Shown one piece after another: positions 53,120 to 61,848 of a DNA stretch of 64,000 nt (position 1 is its first letter; every line of letters starts with the position of its first letter). The DNA comes from Ruminococcaceae bacterium AM07-15 (lineage in GTDB: Bacteria; Bacillota; Clostridia; Oscillospirales; Butyricicoccaceae): positions 62,001 through 126,000 of the forward strand of contig QUDE01000005.1 in the NCBI GenBank assembly GCA_003477405.1, read 5' to 3'. The notes beneath the pieces are model-generated. The model was given only the letters and a program-made list of their open reading frames with translations, made no database searches and was not told where the DNA came from. Both the position numbers and the translations under genes were made by a program.

Positions 53120-53970
53120 AACCCGCTCTCCCCCTTTTCGCTTCGGTGCTGAGCCCAGAGATAGAGGGATACCAGCAAGGCCACCCCCATGGTGAGGAGG
53201 AAGGAGGCGGTGCACAGCCGGGAATAGTTTAGCTTTTCAAAATTGTTGTTCATGAAATTTTGCAGCATATACAGGCTTTCCGGGGGATAATCGCCATAAA
53301 GCCCGCTGACCTCCCGGAAGATCTGAAAGCAGTTGACGGTGGAAAGCACCATCACAAAGAAGAGTACCGGCGCCAGAATGGGAACGGCCACCCGGAAGGT
53401 GTATTTCACCAAAGAATCGGAATCCAGCAGAAAGGCCTCCCGGTATTCCTTTTTCATATTGCCAATGGCGCCGGTGAAAATCAGCGTCATATACCCCAGG
53501 TTCTTGATAAAGAAAAGGAACAGCAGCACATACCGGGCCCAGGGATCTTCCAGGTAATTTTCCCCTGTGCCGCCCAGGGCCTCCACCCCCTTTCCCAGCA
53601 GTCCTCCCGGCCCGAAGATCCCCTGCCAGCCCAGAAGAGCCGAGGCCACCGGTAGGATCATAGGGGTGAACAGGGCGCTTTGCACCAGGGGGCTTTGCTT
53701 CTGTCCCAGAAACATGGCCAGAAAAAGGGCTCCCAGGGTGAGAAGGGGCACGGCCAGCAGAGTAAAAACCAAAGTGTTCTTTGCCGCCAGCTGAAAGGCC
53801 GGATTCCCCAGCAGATCTTTGAAGTTTTCTGTCCCGATTCGCCCCGTCTCCCCGTTTCCCCTGCCAAAGACATAGCCCAGACTGATGACAAAGGGGATGA
53901 TATAAAAGACGCACAACCCGGCAAAGCCCGGCAGAATGTAAAGCAGTCCCTGGTTTCCTCCCCGCTTCAC
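53116..53970 (-). CDS. MalF/UgpA-type sugar permease
   Basis: 284 residues. LLYILPGFAGLCVFYIIPFV is the classic first helix of MalF-like permeases. The expected EAA loop is replaced by a weaker KEYREAFLLDSDSLVKYTFR. Six helices. AGGAGGGGTGGGATCGTG precedes the ATG. It pairs with the MalG-type protein. Placed between the two binding-protein-like genes and the second permease. Confidence 0.9.
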   Translation of the reverse strand: MKRGGNQGLLYILPGFAGLCVFYIIPFVISLGYVFGRGNGETGRIGTENFKDLLGNPAFQLAAKNTLVFTLLAVPLLTLGALFLAMFLGQKQSPLVQSALFTPMILPVASALLGWQGIFGPGGLLGKGVEALGGTGENYLEDPWARYVLLFLFFIKNLGYMTLIFTGAIGNMKKEYREAFLLDSDSLVKYTFRVAVPILAPVLFFVMVLSTVNCFQIFREVSGLYGDYPPESLYMLQNFMNNNFEKLNYSRLCTASFLLTMGVALLVSLYLWAQHRSEKGESGL

Positions 53971-53988
53971 GATCCCACCCCTCCTTTT

Positions 53989-56253
53989 TTATTCGTTGAT
54001 CCGTATCCACAAATTTCTTTCGGCCTTGTCCAGGGCCTCCTTCAAAGGAGACCCGCCCTGGAAATAGTCCAAAAGCGGATAGGCCAGATCCTCTTTCAGA
54101 TGGTGCATATCATAAAGACAGTCCACCCTGCGATAGACCCCATCCAGTTCCCCCAGCAATTCTTCCAGCCGGGGCGAAAAATCCTCCTGGCCGCTTCGCA
54201 CCAGATCCTCCCGCTGCCGCTCCTTTTGTTTTTCCTGGGCTTTTCCATTGACCGGACAGCAATCCAAGGAATTTTTCATCTGCATTTCTGCCTTCAGGCC
54301 GGTTTCGATCAGACTCCAGGCCATGTCCTTCTGCTCCGATGCAGCAGAGATGGCATAAATCCGGGTGCTGTATGCGGTGTAATGAGAGCCTTTCTCCCCT
54401 CGGGGCAGAGGAGCATACCCCATGCGCATCCCGGTCTCCTCTTCAAAAAGCTGGGCCTGGCTGGCGGCATACTCCGGACCCGGCATATCCGAAGTGCGCC
54501 AGTCGATGGACAGAAGGGCGTCCTCTGTCAGTCCGGCCCGCTGGGTAAACCGGGCGAAATTTTCCCCGCTGGATGCCGCTTCCCATTTTGCAATCAGCTC
54601 CAAAAACCAATCCTGCTGCAAATCCACCTTTTGTTTTTCCAGATCAATCAGATCGGACATATTGCTGATCAGCAGGCGGAAAAAGGCTCTCTGGGAGTCC
54701 TGTACCATGCTGAACAGATAGACATCGGTTCCCCGGAGCTGCTCTTCCAGCTGAAGCACATCGCTCCAGCTAGCCTGGCTCCAGTCCAATGCGATCCCCA
54801 ATTCCTGGCACAGGCTTTCGTTGACCTGCATATAACAATAGTCTGCCGAAAGGGGAATGCCCCGGAGTTTCCCCTCCACCGTCAGCCCCTGCATCACTTC
54901 CTGATACAGCTCCTTATAAACCGGGCTTTCTTCCAGGCGCTGTCCCAGATCCAGGAACAAATCTTTCTGGAAAGTGTGGTAAATGTCCCAGGAGGCGCTT
55001 TCAAACACCACCAGGTCCCCCACATCTCCGGCCAGCAGACGCATATTCATCCGCTCAAAGTAACCGTCCTTGTCGCTGTAATTCAAAAAGTCCCGGCGGC
55101 TGTTGTAGGCGTAATCGTATTGCACCCGTTGCCCGGGATGCTCCTGCTCAAACTGGGTAATCACATTGATAAAGTAATCATCCCGATAAGGGGCCGTCAC
55201 CGTCAGGGTGTAGGGTTCGTCCTCCCTCTGGCCGCTTTGGATGGAATACCGGTAGAGCCTCCCCACCCCTTCGCCGCTGCTTTCTCCATAGCAGTACATA
55301 TTCTGCTCCCCATCCACCGCCATACTGATCAGCGCAGCATCCTGCAAACCGGGAGCGCTGCGGGCCACATCCATCGCGGTGCCGATCCAGGCCCCGCTGG
55401 CGGCATCCAGCATATCCACCCCCAGAGAAGAACCCAGGTACAAAACGCCCCTTTCTTTTTCCAGGGCCATGCAGGAGGCCTTGCCCCTTTCCTGGGGAAT
55501 GGCCGCTGAAAACGCTGTCTCTTCCATGGTTTCTGCCCGGTATTTTTTCACATTCGCTCCCAGGCCCTGGGCGTCGCAATGGAGAACATAAAGCCCTCCT
55601 TCCCCATCCAGGGCGAAGTCATTCACATTGGGCAGGATCTGTTCCATCGTGCCGTCCCGGCGGAAGATCTGCAGCATTCCCAGCCCGGTATCCTCCCCTT
55701 TGCCGCCTATATAAAAACGGGTATCGTCTGCCAGGAATTTGGATTTTCCGGCGCTTTCCAGCCCATGGAGCGAAACCACTTCCAAGGGTTCTGCCTGCCC
55801 TTCCTGCATCCTGGCCACCTGCACCTCTCCCTGACCATCCCGCTGCCGGTATGCCATGCAGCAGAGAAATCCCTTTGGATCAAAGGCCAGGCGGGTCACA
55901 ATGTCGCCTTCTTCCAGCCAGCTTTCCAGAGAAGATTGCAGGGGCCAGACCCCATCTCCTGTAATCTCCTGTAGCTCCATCCCCTGGGGCCCTGTTTGGA
56001 GCATCCATAAGCGTCCGGCGTCCTCCAGGATATACCGGGCCGGCAAAGTGGAGCTTTGCTCTAAAACCAGGGCTTCCTGGTAGCTTTGCCCCTCCTGGAT
56101 CACCCCTGCATATTCCCCTCTTTGATCCTCCAACAAAGGGTTTCCCGGCGCTGCCGGCCTGACGAAATTCCAGATCAGCAGCCCACCCCCTGCCAGAATC
56201 ACGACCAGCAGGGCACACAGCCCTACAATCCTGCTTTTCCTGTTCCATTTCAT
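53989..56253 (-). CDS. membrane-anchored propeller-like/solute-binding fusion protein 1
   Basis: 754 residues; AGGAGGGCGCCGG precedes the ATG. One N-terminal helix (IVGLCALLVVILAGGGLLIW) without lipobox Cys anchors it outside the membrane. Residues ~60-330 are repeated beta strands suggestive of a propeller (LQIFRRDGTMEQILPNVNDF, DGEGGLYVLHCDAQGLG). Residues ~345-754 are a family-1-type solute-binding domain (YTLTVTAPYRDDYFINVITQ, VGDLVVFESASWDIYH). Binding proteins are normally ~430 residues. Paralogue of the next gene upstream. Confidence 0.75.
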   Translation of the reverse strand: MKWNRKSRIVGLCALLVVILAGGGLLIWNFVRPAAPGNPLLEDQRGEYAGVIQEGQSYQEALVLEQSSTLPARYILEDAGRLWMLQTGPQGMELQEITGDGVWPLQSSLESWLEEGDIVTRLAFDPKGFLCCMAYRQRDGQGEVQVARMQEGQAEPLEVVSLHGLESAGKSKFLADDTRFYIGGKGEDTGLGMLQIFRRDGTMEQILPNVNDFALDGEGGLYVLHCDAQGLGANVKKYRAETMEETAFSAAIPQERGKASCMALEKERGVLYLGSSLGVDMLDAASGAWIGTAMDVARSAPGLQDAALISMAVDGEQNMYCYGESSGEGVGRLYRYSIQSGQREDEPYTLTVTAPYRDDYFINVITQFEQEHPGQRVQYDYAYNSRRDFLNYSDKDGYFERMNMRLLAGDVGDLVVFESASWDIYHTFQKDLFLDLGQRLEESPVYKELYQEVMQGLTVEGKLRGIPLSADYCYMQVNESLCQELGIALDWSQASWSDVLQLEEQLRGTDVYLFSMVQDSQRAFFRLLISNMSDLIDLEKQKVDLQQDWFLELIAKWEAASSGENFARFTQRAGLTEDALLSIDWRTSDMPGPEYAASQAQLFEEETGMRMGYAPLPRGEKGSHYTAYSTRIYAISAASEQKDMAWSLIETGLKAEMQMKNSLDCCPVNGKAQEKQKERQREDLVRSGQEDFSPRLEELLGELDGVYRRVDCLYDMHHLKEDLAYPLLDYFQGGSPLKEALDKAERNLWIRINE

Positions 56254-56273
56254 CCGGCGCCCTCCTATCTGTT

Positions 56274-56310
56274 GTGTGATAATATTATTTTTAAAATAAT
56301 ATTATCACAC
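56274..56310. repeat. AT-rich 18-bp inverted repeat between paralogues
   Basis: GTGTGATAATATTATTTT (56274-56291) and its exact complement (56293-56310) around a single T. It lies between the two fusion-protein genes. It lacks a GC stem, so it may be a protein-binding site or an RNA-stability hairpin rather than a terminator. Confidence 0.75.
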
Positions 56311-56334
56311 TCTCAGAATAAGGGCAATCCTTTT

Positions 56335-58545
56335 TTATTCGTTCAGCCGGATAAAGAGCGCCCAGCGGGCCTCTTCCAATGCCTCCTCCAAAGTACCCTG
56401 GCCATTGAGCCAGTTTTCAATGGGCGGGAACAGGTCCTCTTTCAGCTTGTACATATCAAAGACCCAGTCCACTTCCTCCATCACCTGCTCCATGTCGTTT
56501 TTCCAGCGCTGGCCTGTTTCTTCCGTTCCGGCCGCCTGCTCCAGCACTTGCTCCCGGGCCTCTTTTTCCATGGGATAGTTAAAGTTGATCCGGGAAGCCT
56601 GGCATTCTTCCGACAGCAGCCAGGACAGGAAATCCCAGGCTTCCTCCTGCTTTTCACTGCTGCGGGGAATGAGCAAAAACTGGGCGCTGGTGGCCGTGCG
56701 GTTGCTGCCCTTTTCCCCGCAGAACAGAGGGAGGTAGGAAATCTCCCCGCCGATGGCTTCCCCATCGTTCTGGTATTTTGCAGCGCTGTCCTTGGGGGCC
56801 TGATTCAAAGTGCGCAGATTGGTGTGCAGGATCACATTCTTTTCCTGGGTGCCGAATCCATCCTGGAAAAAGCAAGGGCTGTCCCATACCTCTTTCAGCC
56901 TTTCCAGTAAATGGATAAACCAATCCTGCTGAAGGTTTACCTCCCCGGTCTCCGGGGAGATCAGATCGGGCATATTGCTGATGAGAATGCGGATCAGCAG
57001 CCGCTGGCGGGACACATCCTGAAACAGCACGGTATCCGGGGCCTTTTCCTCCAAAACCGGCACCATATCCAGCAGCTGGCCCCAGGTGGTTTCCGTCCCG
57101 ATCTCTAGCCCCAACTGGTCTGCCAATGCGGTGTTGAGTTGGGCGCAGTAATAAGCTCCAGTGAGGGGAATAAAAAACTGTTCTTCCCCCACCCGGCTGC
57201 CTTCCAGGGCCGCCGGGTCCAGCTTCTCATCCAGTCCGCTCTCTTCCAGCAGCGGAGCCAGATCGGTGAACAGATCGGTGCGGCTGATGTTGTACACATC
57301 GGTCTGCTCCCCTCCCATCCACAAAAGATCCCCCACATCTCCTGCCAGAATCTGGGTGTTCTGCTTGGTGAAATACTGGTCCCTGTCGGCATGGGAGCCA
57401 TAGTCCTTGTAGGAGGTATAGGCGTAATCATACACCACCTGCCGGCCTGGATTTTCCCGCATATATCGATGGATGGCTTCGGCCATCCAGGAATCATAAT
57501 AGGGTGCTGTAAGGGTGATGGAGGAAGTGATCTCCTGGGGCGCCTGCCACTGAGGCCGGTAGACGGTGTCCACCATGCCATACCCCTCCTGGGCGGCAGT
57601 GGTGAGGCACACCGCCCCATCGGAAAGCAGCGCAAAATTGGCCACTGCACCACCGGCCTGGGCGTGTTTCGCCAGGTTGAACACTTCTTCTCCCCCTTCT
57701 CCGTTTTCCGCCGAACAGGCCCGAATGCCCGAAGCATCCAGCAGCCATACCTGTTCTTCTCCGGCAAAGATCTGGGTGGGGATGCCCTGGACAGGGGCGG
57801 AAAAGATTTTTTCCCCGGTCTGGCCGCTGAACCGGCACAGCTGAAGCTCTCCCTCAGCGGAAAAGAGCCGGAACAGATCTCCCTGGGGGCCTACGGAAAA
57901 ATCCACCGCTTCCCAGGTGTCGATCCGCTGTCCGCCAGCGTCAAACACCTGCACTGTTTTCCCTTTTTCCCCCTGGATCAGAAGCTTTTTTCCCCAGGAT
58001 TGCATTTTGTTCACCGGCAGATAGACCCCCTCCCCTGGCTGTCCCGCCGGAATGGGAGACAGGCCCTCCAAACCGGAAAGGGTGATTCTTTCTCCCGGTT
58101 CTCCTTCCCGGGAAAAGCGCTGCACCCAGACCTCACCGGTTTCCTCTCCGGCATAGAGCACAATCCACTCCCCGTTCTCTCCCAGACAGAGGGCCGACGG
58201 CCGGTTTTCCCCCTCTTCCAGCCCCTCATAGGCGGCGATGGCCCGGGGCAGAGTGGCTACCGGTTGGTGGGTGGTATAGTCCAGCACCTGATCTTTGGAG
58301 ACCACCATCAGCTGATCCTCCCAGAAAAGCAAGGTGCCGTCCAGCCAGTATTCCACGGGCCGCTCATGGGAAGAGGCTGTGTAGCTCATTTCCAAGGGGG
58401 CCGTCTCCACCTCCTGGGTCTTGGGCGGCTGGTTTTTTCCCTCTTCCTCCCGGCTGAAAAAGAAAAACAATCCCCCTCCTCCGGCCAGAAGAACCACCAA
58501 AAGGGCAAGCAGTCCCGCCAAACGCAGTCGTTTGTTTTTCAGCAT
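56335..58545 (-). CDS. membrane-anchored propeller-like/solute-binding fusion protein 2
   Basis: 736 residues. Same plan as its neighbour: one N-terminal helix (LAGLLALLVVLLAGGGGLFF), ~280 residues of beta repeats (GENGEWIVLYAGEETGEVWV, VDFSVGPQGDLFRLFSAEGE), then a solute-binding domain from ~335 (SITLTAPYYDSWMAEAIHRY, LAGDVGDLLWMGGEQTDVYN) with the paired tail LFPPIENWLNGQGTLEEAL. The two paralogues differ enough to bind different ligands. First gene of the operon. Confidence 0.75.
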   Translation of the reverse strand: MLKNKRLRLAGLLALLVVLLAGGGGLFFFFSREEEGKNQPPKTQEVETAPLEMSYTASSHERPVEYWLDGTLLFWEDQLMVVSKDQVLDYTTHQPVATLPRAIAAYEGLEEGENRPSALCLGENGEWIVLYAGEETGEVWVQRFSREGEPGERITLSGLEGLSPIPAGQPGEGVYLPVNKMQSWGKKLLIQGEKGKTVQVFDAGGQRIDTWEAVDFSVGPQGDLFRLFSAEGELQLCRFSGQTGEKIFSAPVQGIPTQIFAGEEQVWLLDASGIRACSAENGEGGEEVFNLAKHAQAGGAVANFALLSDGAVCLTTAAQEGYGMVDTVYRPQWQAPQEITSSITLTAPYYDSWMAEAIHRYMRENPGRQVVYDYAYTSYKDYGSHADRDQYFTKQNTQILAGDVGDLLWMGGEQTDVYNISRTDLFTDLAPLLEESGLDEKLDPAALEGSRVGEEQFFIPLTGAYYCAQLNTALADQLGLEIGTETTWGQLLDMVPVLEEKAPDTVLFQDVSRQRLLIRILISNMPDLISPETGEVNLQQDWFIHLLERLKEVWDSPCFFQDGFGTQEKNVILHTNLRTLNQAPKDSAAKYQNDGEAIGGEISYLPLFCGEKGSNRTATSAQFLLIPRSSEKQEEAWDFLSWLLSEECQASRINFNYPMEKEAREQVLEQAAGTEETGQRWKNDMEQVMEEVDWVFDMYKLKEDLFPPIENWLNGQGTLEEALEEARWALFIRLNE

Positions 58546-58592
58546 CTCTTTTCCCGCCTTTCTTTTTCATGATATATTCTGAATACACAGCC

Positions 58593-58622
58593 ATTGTATC
58601 ATACCATTTTGAATATTGTCAA
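58593..58622 (-). promoter_or_regulatory. promoter of the propeller/ABC operon
   Basis: TTGACA (58622-58617), 18 bases, TACAAT (58598-58593), about 48 bases before the start at 58545. Confidence 0.75.
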
Positions 58623-58691
58623 AAATAAAAAAGTAATTATTTTTATAACCAATACATATATATTATTTTTATATTATCGACAACACAAAAA

Positions 58692-58757
58692 GACAGCCCG
58701 CCGGAAGCCAGCGGCCGTTTTCAAACCGCAGGGGCTCTTGATATCTGGCAGGCTGTC
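58692..58757 (-). terminator. large structured hairpin, possible terminator or small RNA end
   Basis: On the - strand GACAGCCTGCC pairs with GGCGGGCTGTC (one G-T pair), enclosing a second hairpin (GCGGTTTGAAAACGGCCGC), followed by TTTTT. No - strand gene lies immediately upstream. The rest of 58623-58879 holds no convincing gene. Confidence 0.45.
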
Positions 58758-58879
58758 TGCTACTCTTATAGGAAAGAGGCCCTGTCTGCCCTCCGGCCCC
58801 TCTTTTCCAGGGTCTCCGGCTGGAAGCGGCACAAAAGGCAGCGGCAAACAATGCAGCGATGCGGGAAAGGAACTTCAAA

Positions 58880-59827
58880 ATGGAATACAACAAATATATC
58901 GGAGAAATGGGTGTGGGCGATGAAGTCCAGGGGTTTTATATCTTAAAAAGTGCATTCCCCAAAACAACGGCCGCCGGAAAGCCCTTTCTCAGCGCCTCCC
59001 TATCGGACAAAACCGGCTCCATTGATGCCAAGGTCTGGGACTATTCCGGCCCCATTGACGGCAAAGAGGAAGGAAAAGTGGTAAAAATCCGGGGCGAGGT
59101 CTCGGAATACCGGGGTACTCTTCAGATCACCGTCTCCCAGATCCGCCTTGCATCGGAAAACGATGTGTATGACCTGAAAGCTCTGGTCCCAGTGGCCCCC
59201 ATCGATGTAGCCCAGGAGCTGGAACAGGTGGAAAACCTTGTGGCCTCCATCCAGGACCCGGACTACCGTGCCATCTGCCAGGCCATGCTGCGCAGGCATA
59301 CCGCCGCTTTCCAGAAGATCCCTGCGGCCAAAAGCGTGCACCACGGTTTTCTCTCCGGCCTTCTGATGCACACAGGGCAGATGCTCCGGATTGCGGATTT
59401 TCTGGCCGGTCTTTATGCCGACACGCTGAACCGCAGCCTGTTGCTGGCCGGAACCCTCCTTCATGATTTTTCCAAGGAAACAGAGTTCACCTTTTCCCAG
59501 CTGGGGTTGGTCACCGGCTATTCGGTGCAGGGAGAACTGCTGGGCCATCTGGTCATGGGCGCCCAGGAAGTGGCCCGGACAGCCGAAGAACTGGGGATTC
59601 CCCAGGAGAAATCCCTGCTCTTGCAGCACATGATCCTTTCTCACCATGGCGAACCGGAATTCGGCGCTGCTGTCCGGCCGGTGTGCGCTGAAAGCGAACT
59701 GCTCTCCTACATTGATCTGATCGACAGCCGGATGGAAATTTACCGGGAGGCCTTCCAGCAGCTCTCGCCGGGCCAATTCAGCGGCCGTATTTTCGCTTTG
59801 GACAAGCACATCTATCGCCACGAATGA
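58880..59827 (+). CDS. YhaM-like 3'-5' exoribonuclease (OB fold + HD domain)
   Basis: 315 residues from ATG 58880 with AAAGGAAC six bases upstream. The N-terminal OB fold covers FLSASLSDKTGSIDAKVWDY and KVVKIRGEVSEYRGTLQITV. The HD domain has HHGFLSGLLMHTGQMLRIAD, LLAGTLLHDFSKETEF (HD pair) and HMILSHHGEPEFGAAVRP. This is the YhaM/CBF1 layout, a metal-dependent RNA/DNA 3' exonuclease. Monocistronic, ending at a bidirectional terminator. Confidence 0.9.
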   Translation: MEYNKYIGEMGVGDEVQGFYILKSAFPKTTAAGKPFLSASLSDKTGSIDAKVWDYSGPIDGKEEGKVVKIRGEVSEYRGTLQITVSQIRLASENDVYDLKALVPVAPIDVAQELEQVENLVASIQDPDYRAICQAMLRRHTAAFQKIPAAKSVHHGFLSGLLMHTGQMLRIADFLAGLYADTLNRSLLLAGTLLHDFSKETEFTFSQLGLVTGYSVQGELLGHLVMGAQEVARTAEELGIPQEKSLLLQHMILSHHGEPEFGAAVRPVCAESELLSYIDLIDSRMEIYREAFQQLSPGQFSGRIFALDKHIYRHE

Positions 59828-59844
59828 TCCTCTATCTTGCAATC

Positions 59845-59884
59845 AAAATGGCGCAGGCCCCCATGGACCTGCGCCATTTTTGTT
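59845..59884. terminator. bidirectional terminator
   Basis: AAAATGGCGCAGG and CCTGCGCCATTTT pair around a short loop, with T-runs on both strands; it serves the YhaM-like gene (+) and the M56 gene (-). Confidence 0.85.
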
Positions 59885-59887
59885 TGT

Positions 59888-61060
59888 TTACTTTTCCCCT
59901 TCTTCCCGAATCGGGAGATCGGCGAAAAATTCATCGGTCGCATCCTCGATCGGAACAATCTGCCCCTCTTCCCAACAGACGGAATATGTTCCGTCCGCAT
60001 GGTGGATGAGATAGCTCCCTTCCGGCGGGCCACTGTAAATCCTATGTCCGTCTTCCACGGGCGGAGGGAATCCCTGGGGCTGGAATATCACCAGATAGGA
60101 GCCAATGAAAGCCGCCGTCATCAGGCCCATCAGAATGCGCCGCACCACCTTGCTCTGCTTTTCCATGCGGGAGAAATGTCCCCCCATCTGAAAACGCTGA
60201 AGAATAACATGGCGGTGGGAGCTGGCCAGGGCGGCGATGCCCTCCGGCATGGAGTGCTTTTCCCGGGCCGCCCGATAGGTGCCCAGCAGCATTTCGTAAT
60301 AGTCGTCCTGCTGGACCGTGTCGATCTTCTCCAGCACGGAAAAATCGCACCGCAGTTCCAGCAGCTGATCCATCTTGTTTTTGAGCAGCCACAGAAATGG
60401 ATTCCACCAGAACACGCAGCACAGCAAATAACAAAGCAGCTTGCTCCACTGGTCCCGGTTGCGGAAATGCTGCCATTCATGGAGCAGGATCAGATGCAGA
60501 TCCTGTTCTTTATAGTCTGCATCCGGCAGGAAGATCACCGGGCGGAAAAAGCCGACCACATAGGGCGTCCCTTGCCCTGCTGCCAGGCGCACCTGGCCCC
60601 GGAACCCGGGAATCCAGCTTTGCACCTGCTCCATCATCTCCTGGGGAATGGAGGGGCACTGGGCCATAAAACGGCCATGGCGGGCCCATTGCCAAAGGAA
60701 GCGCCCCAGCAGCAGCGCCGCCCCCCATAGCCACACAAACAAAAACACATCCCCTGTTTCAATGGAATGTCCTCCCAGCTGGGCAAGGTGGATACGAAAT
60801 CCCCGCTGCACCCAGACCAATATCTTTCGCGAGCCTACGATCTGGACGAACGGAAGCTCAATGGGAAACACCAGGCGCAGCACGGCCAGAAAGACAAACA
60901 GGCACAAAGGCTTCAGCCCCAGGCGCACCATCCAGGATGTTTTCCGGCAAAGCAGCCAGAGCACCACCGAAAACAGGCTGCAAAAAAAGACAGCATTGAA
61001 AAAAGAATATTGATCCAACAGGGTCCACCGACGCATAATCTCTATATTATCGTAGTCCAT
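59888..61060 (-). CDS. orphan M56-family membrane metallopeptidase
   Basis: 390 residues from ATG 61060; AGGTGAAAGG precedes it. Close paralogue of the 46438-47616 protein: LLHEWQHFRNRDQWSK zinc motif, VFWWNPFLWLLKNKMDQLLE and LRCDFSVLEKIDTVQQDDYY. The tail after the last helix is short (~60 residues, DGTYSVCWEEGQIVPIEDAT). No BlaI-type gene is beside it, but its promoter matches that of the BlaI operon, so both receptors may work through the one repressor. Confidence 0.87.
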   Translation of the reverse strand: MDYDNIEIMRRWTLLDQYSFFNAVFFCSLFSVVLWLLCRKTSWMVRLGLKPLCLFVFLAVLRLVFPIELPFVQIVGSRKILVWVQRGFRIHLAQLGGHSIETGDVFLFVWLWGAALLLGRFLWQWARHGRFMAQCPSIPQEMMEQVQSWIPGFRGQVRLAAGQGTPYVVGFFRPVIFLPDADYKEQDLHLILLHEWQHFRNRDQWSKLLCYLLCCVFWWNPFLWLLKNKMDQLLELRCDFSVLEKIDTVQQDDYYEMLLGTYRAAREKHSMPEGIAALASSHRHVILQRFQMGGHFSRMEKQSKVVRRILMGLMTAAFIGSYLVIFQPQGFPPPVEDGHRIYSGPPEGSYLIHHADGTYSVCWEEGQIVPIEDATDEFFADLPIREEGEK

Positions 61061-61093
61061 CCTTTCACCTGCCATTGAGCCGATTTACTTATT

Positions 61094-61122
61094 ACTATAA
61101 TTTTTCTTACCCCATCTGTCAA
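61094..61122 (-). promoter_or_regulatory. promoter of the orphan M56 gene
   Basis: TTGACA (61122-61117), 17 bases, TATAGT (61099-61094), followed by AATAAGTAAAT as at 48036-48064. The spacers differ, so conservation is confined to the -35, the -10 and the stretch over the start point. Confidence 0.8.
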
Positions 61123-61201
61123 CCGGTCCTCCCCCCCTTATCCCTTTCCTTTCTTTGCCGATATTACATATATAGGTAAGAAGCAGAAAGGAGGGTCCCT
61201 G

Positions 61202-61759
61202 ATGAAATTGGGTGAAGTGCGAAAAATCGCGTCGGTCCACTTGCAATCCCTGTCCCAGCAGAAAAACCAGCTGGAAAATATGCTGAAACAGGACACCGGC
61301 GGCAATTTTGACCGGGTGGAGATCTCCCGGGAACTGAAGGCGATCAATGAGGAATACCAGCAAACCCAGGGCGTGATGGACGAAATGGATCAGATGTATG
61401 GTGCTATCGCCAATGCCGAAGTGGCCCGGCAGCAAAGCGAGGCGCTGACCGAGGCCGCCGAAGATCTGCTGAAGATCCTGGAAACCTTCCGGCGCATCTC
61501 CAAGGGGGATAAAGTGCCGCCCCAGGACGAAAAACGGCTGATGGAATACAGCGACAAGCTGTATCTCACCGCAAAAAACATGGCCCTCATCGCCGACAGA
61601 ACCAAACGGAAAGAGCACGATTCCCTTTGGGAAGAGGAAGGCCCGGAGGAAGAATCTCCCGCCCCCATGGAAGTGGCTGCGGAAACCGAAGTGGGCGACC
61701 CTCTGGCCGCCATCGACCATGCTTCTGCTACCAGCGCCACAAGCACCACAAAAGAATAA
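61202..61759 (+). CDS. coiled-coil protein of unknown function
   Basis: 185 residues; AAAGGAGGGTCCCTG precedes the ATG. Long helices with heptads (LQSLSQQKNQLENMLKQDTG, ISRELKAINEEYQQTQGVMD, SEALTEAAEDLLKILETFRR) run to ~140, then an acidic, Ala/Ser/Thr-rich disordered tail. No membrane segment. Family not recognised. Followed by a terminator, so monocistronic. Confidence 0.7.
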   Translation: MKLGEVRKIASVHLQSLSQQKNQLENMLKQDTGGNFDRVEISRELKAINEEYQQTQGVMDEMDQMYGAIANAEVARQQSEALTEAAEDLLKILETFRRISKGDKVPPQDEKRLMEYSDKLYLTAKNMALIADRTKRKEHDSLWEEEGPEEESPAPMEVAAETEVGDPLAAIDHASATSATSTTKE

Positions 61760-61776
61760 ACAATTATCGCAAAAAG

Positions 61777-61801
61777 GCGGCCCTTCGGGCCGCTTTTTTT
61801 G
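61777..61801 (+). terminator. terminator of the coiled-coil gene
   Basis: GCGGCCC-TTC-GGGCCGC stem followed by eight T, 18 bases after the stop. Confidence 0.9.
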
Positions 61802-61848
61802 TCATTCTCCTTGTGCTATACTGTAAGAAAAGGCAAGGAGGCATGGCT

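Noticed and set aside
53680..55509. 609-codon open frame on the + strand
   Set aside because: Opposite strand of the propeller/binding-protein fusion gene; composition is typical of a shadow frame.
58669..58893. 74-codon - strand frame with a hydrophobic start
   Set aside because: No ribosome site, overlaps the start of the YhaM-like gene and the structured hairpin; no family likeness.
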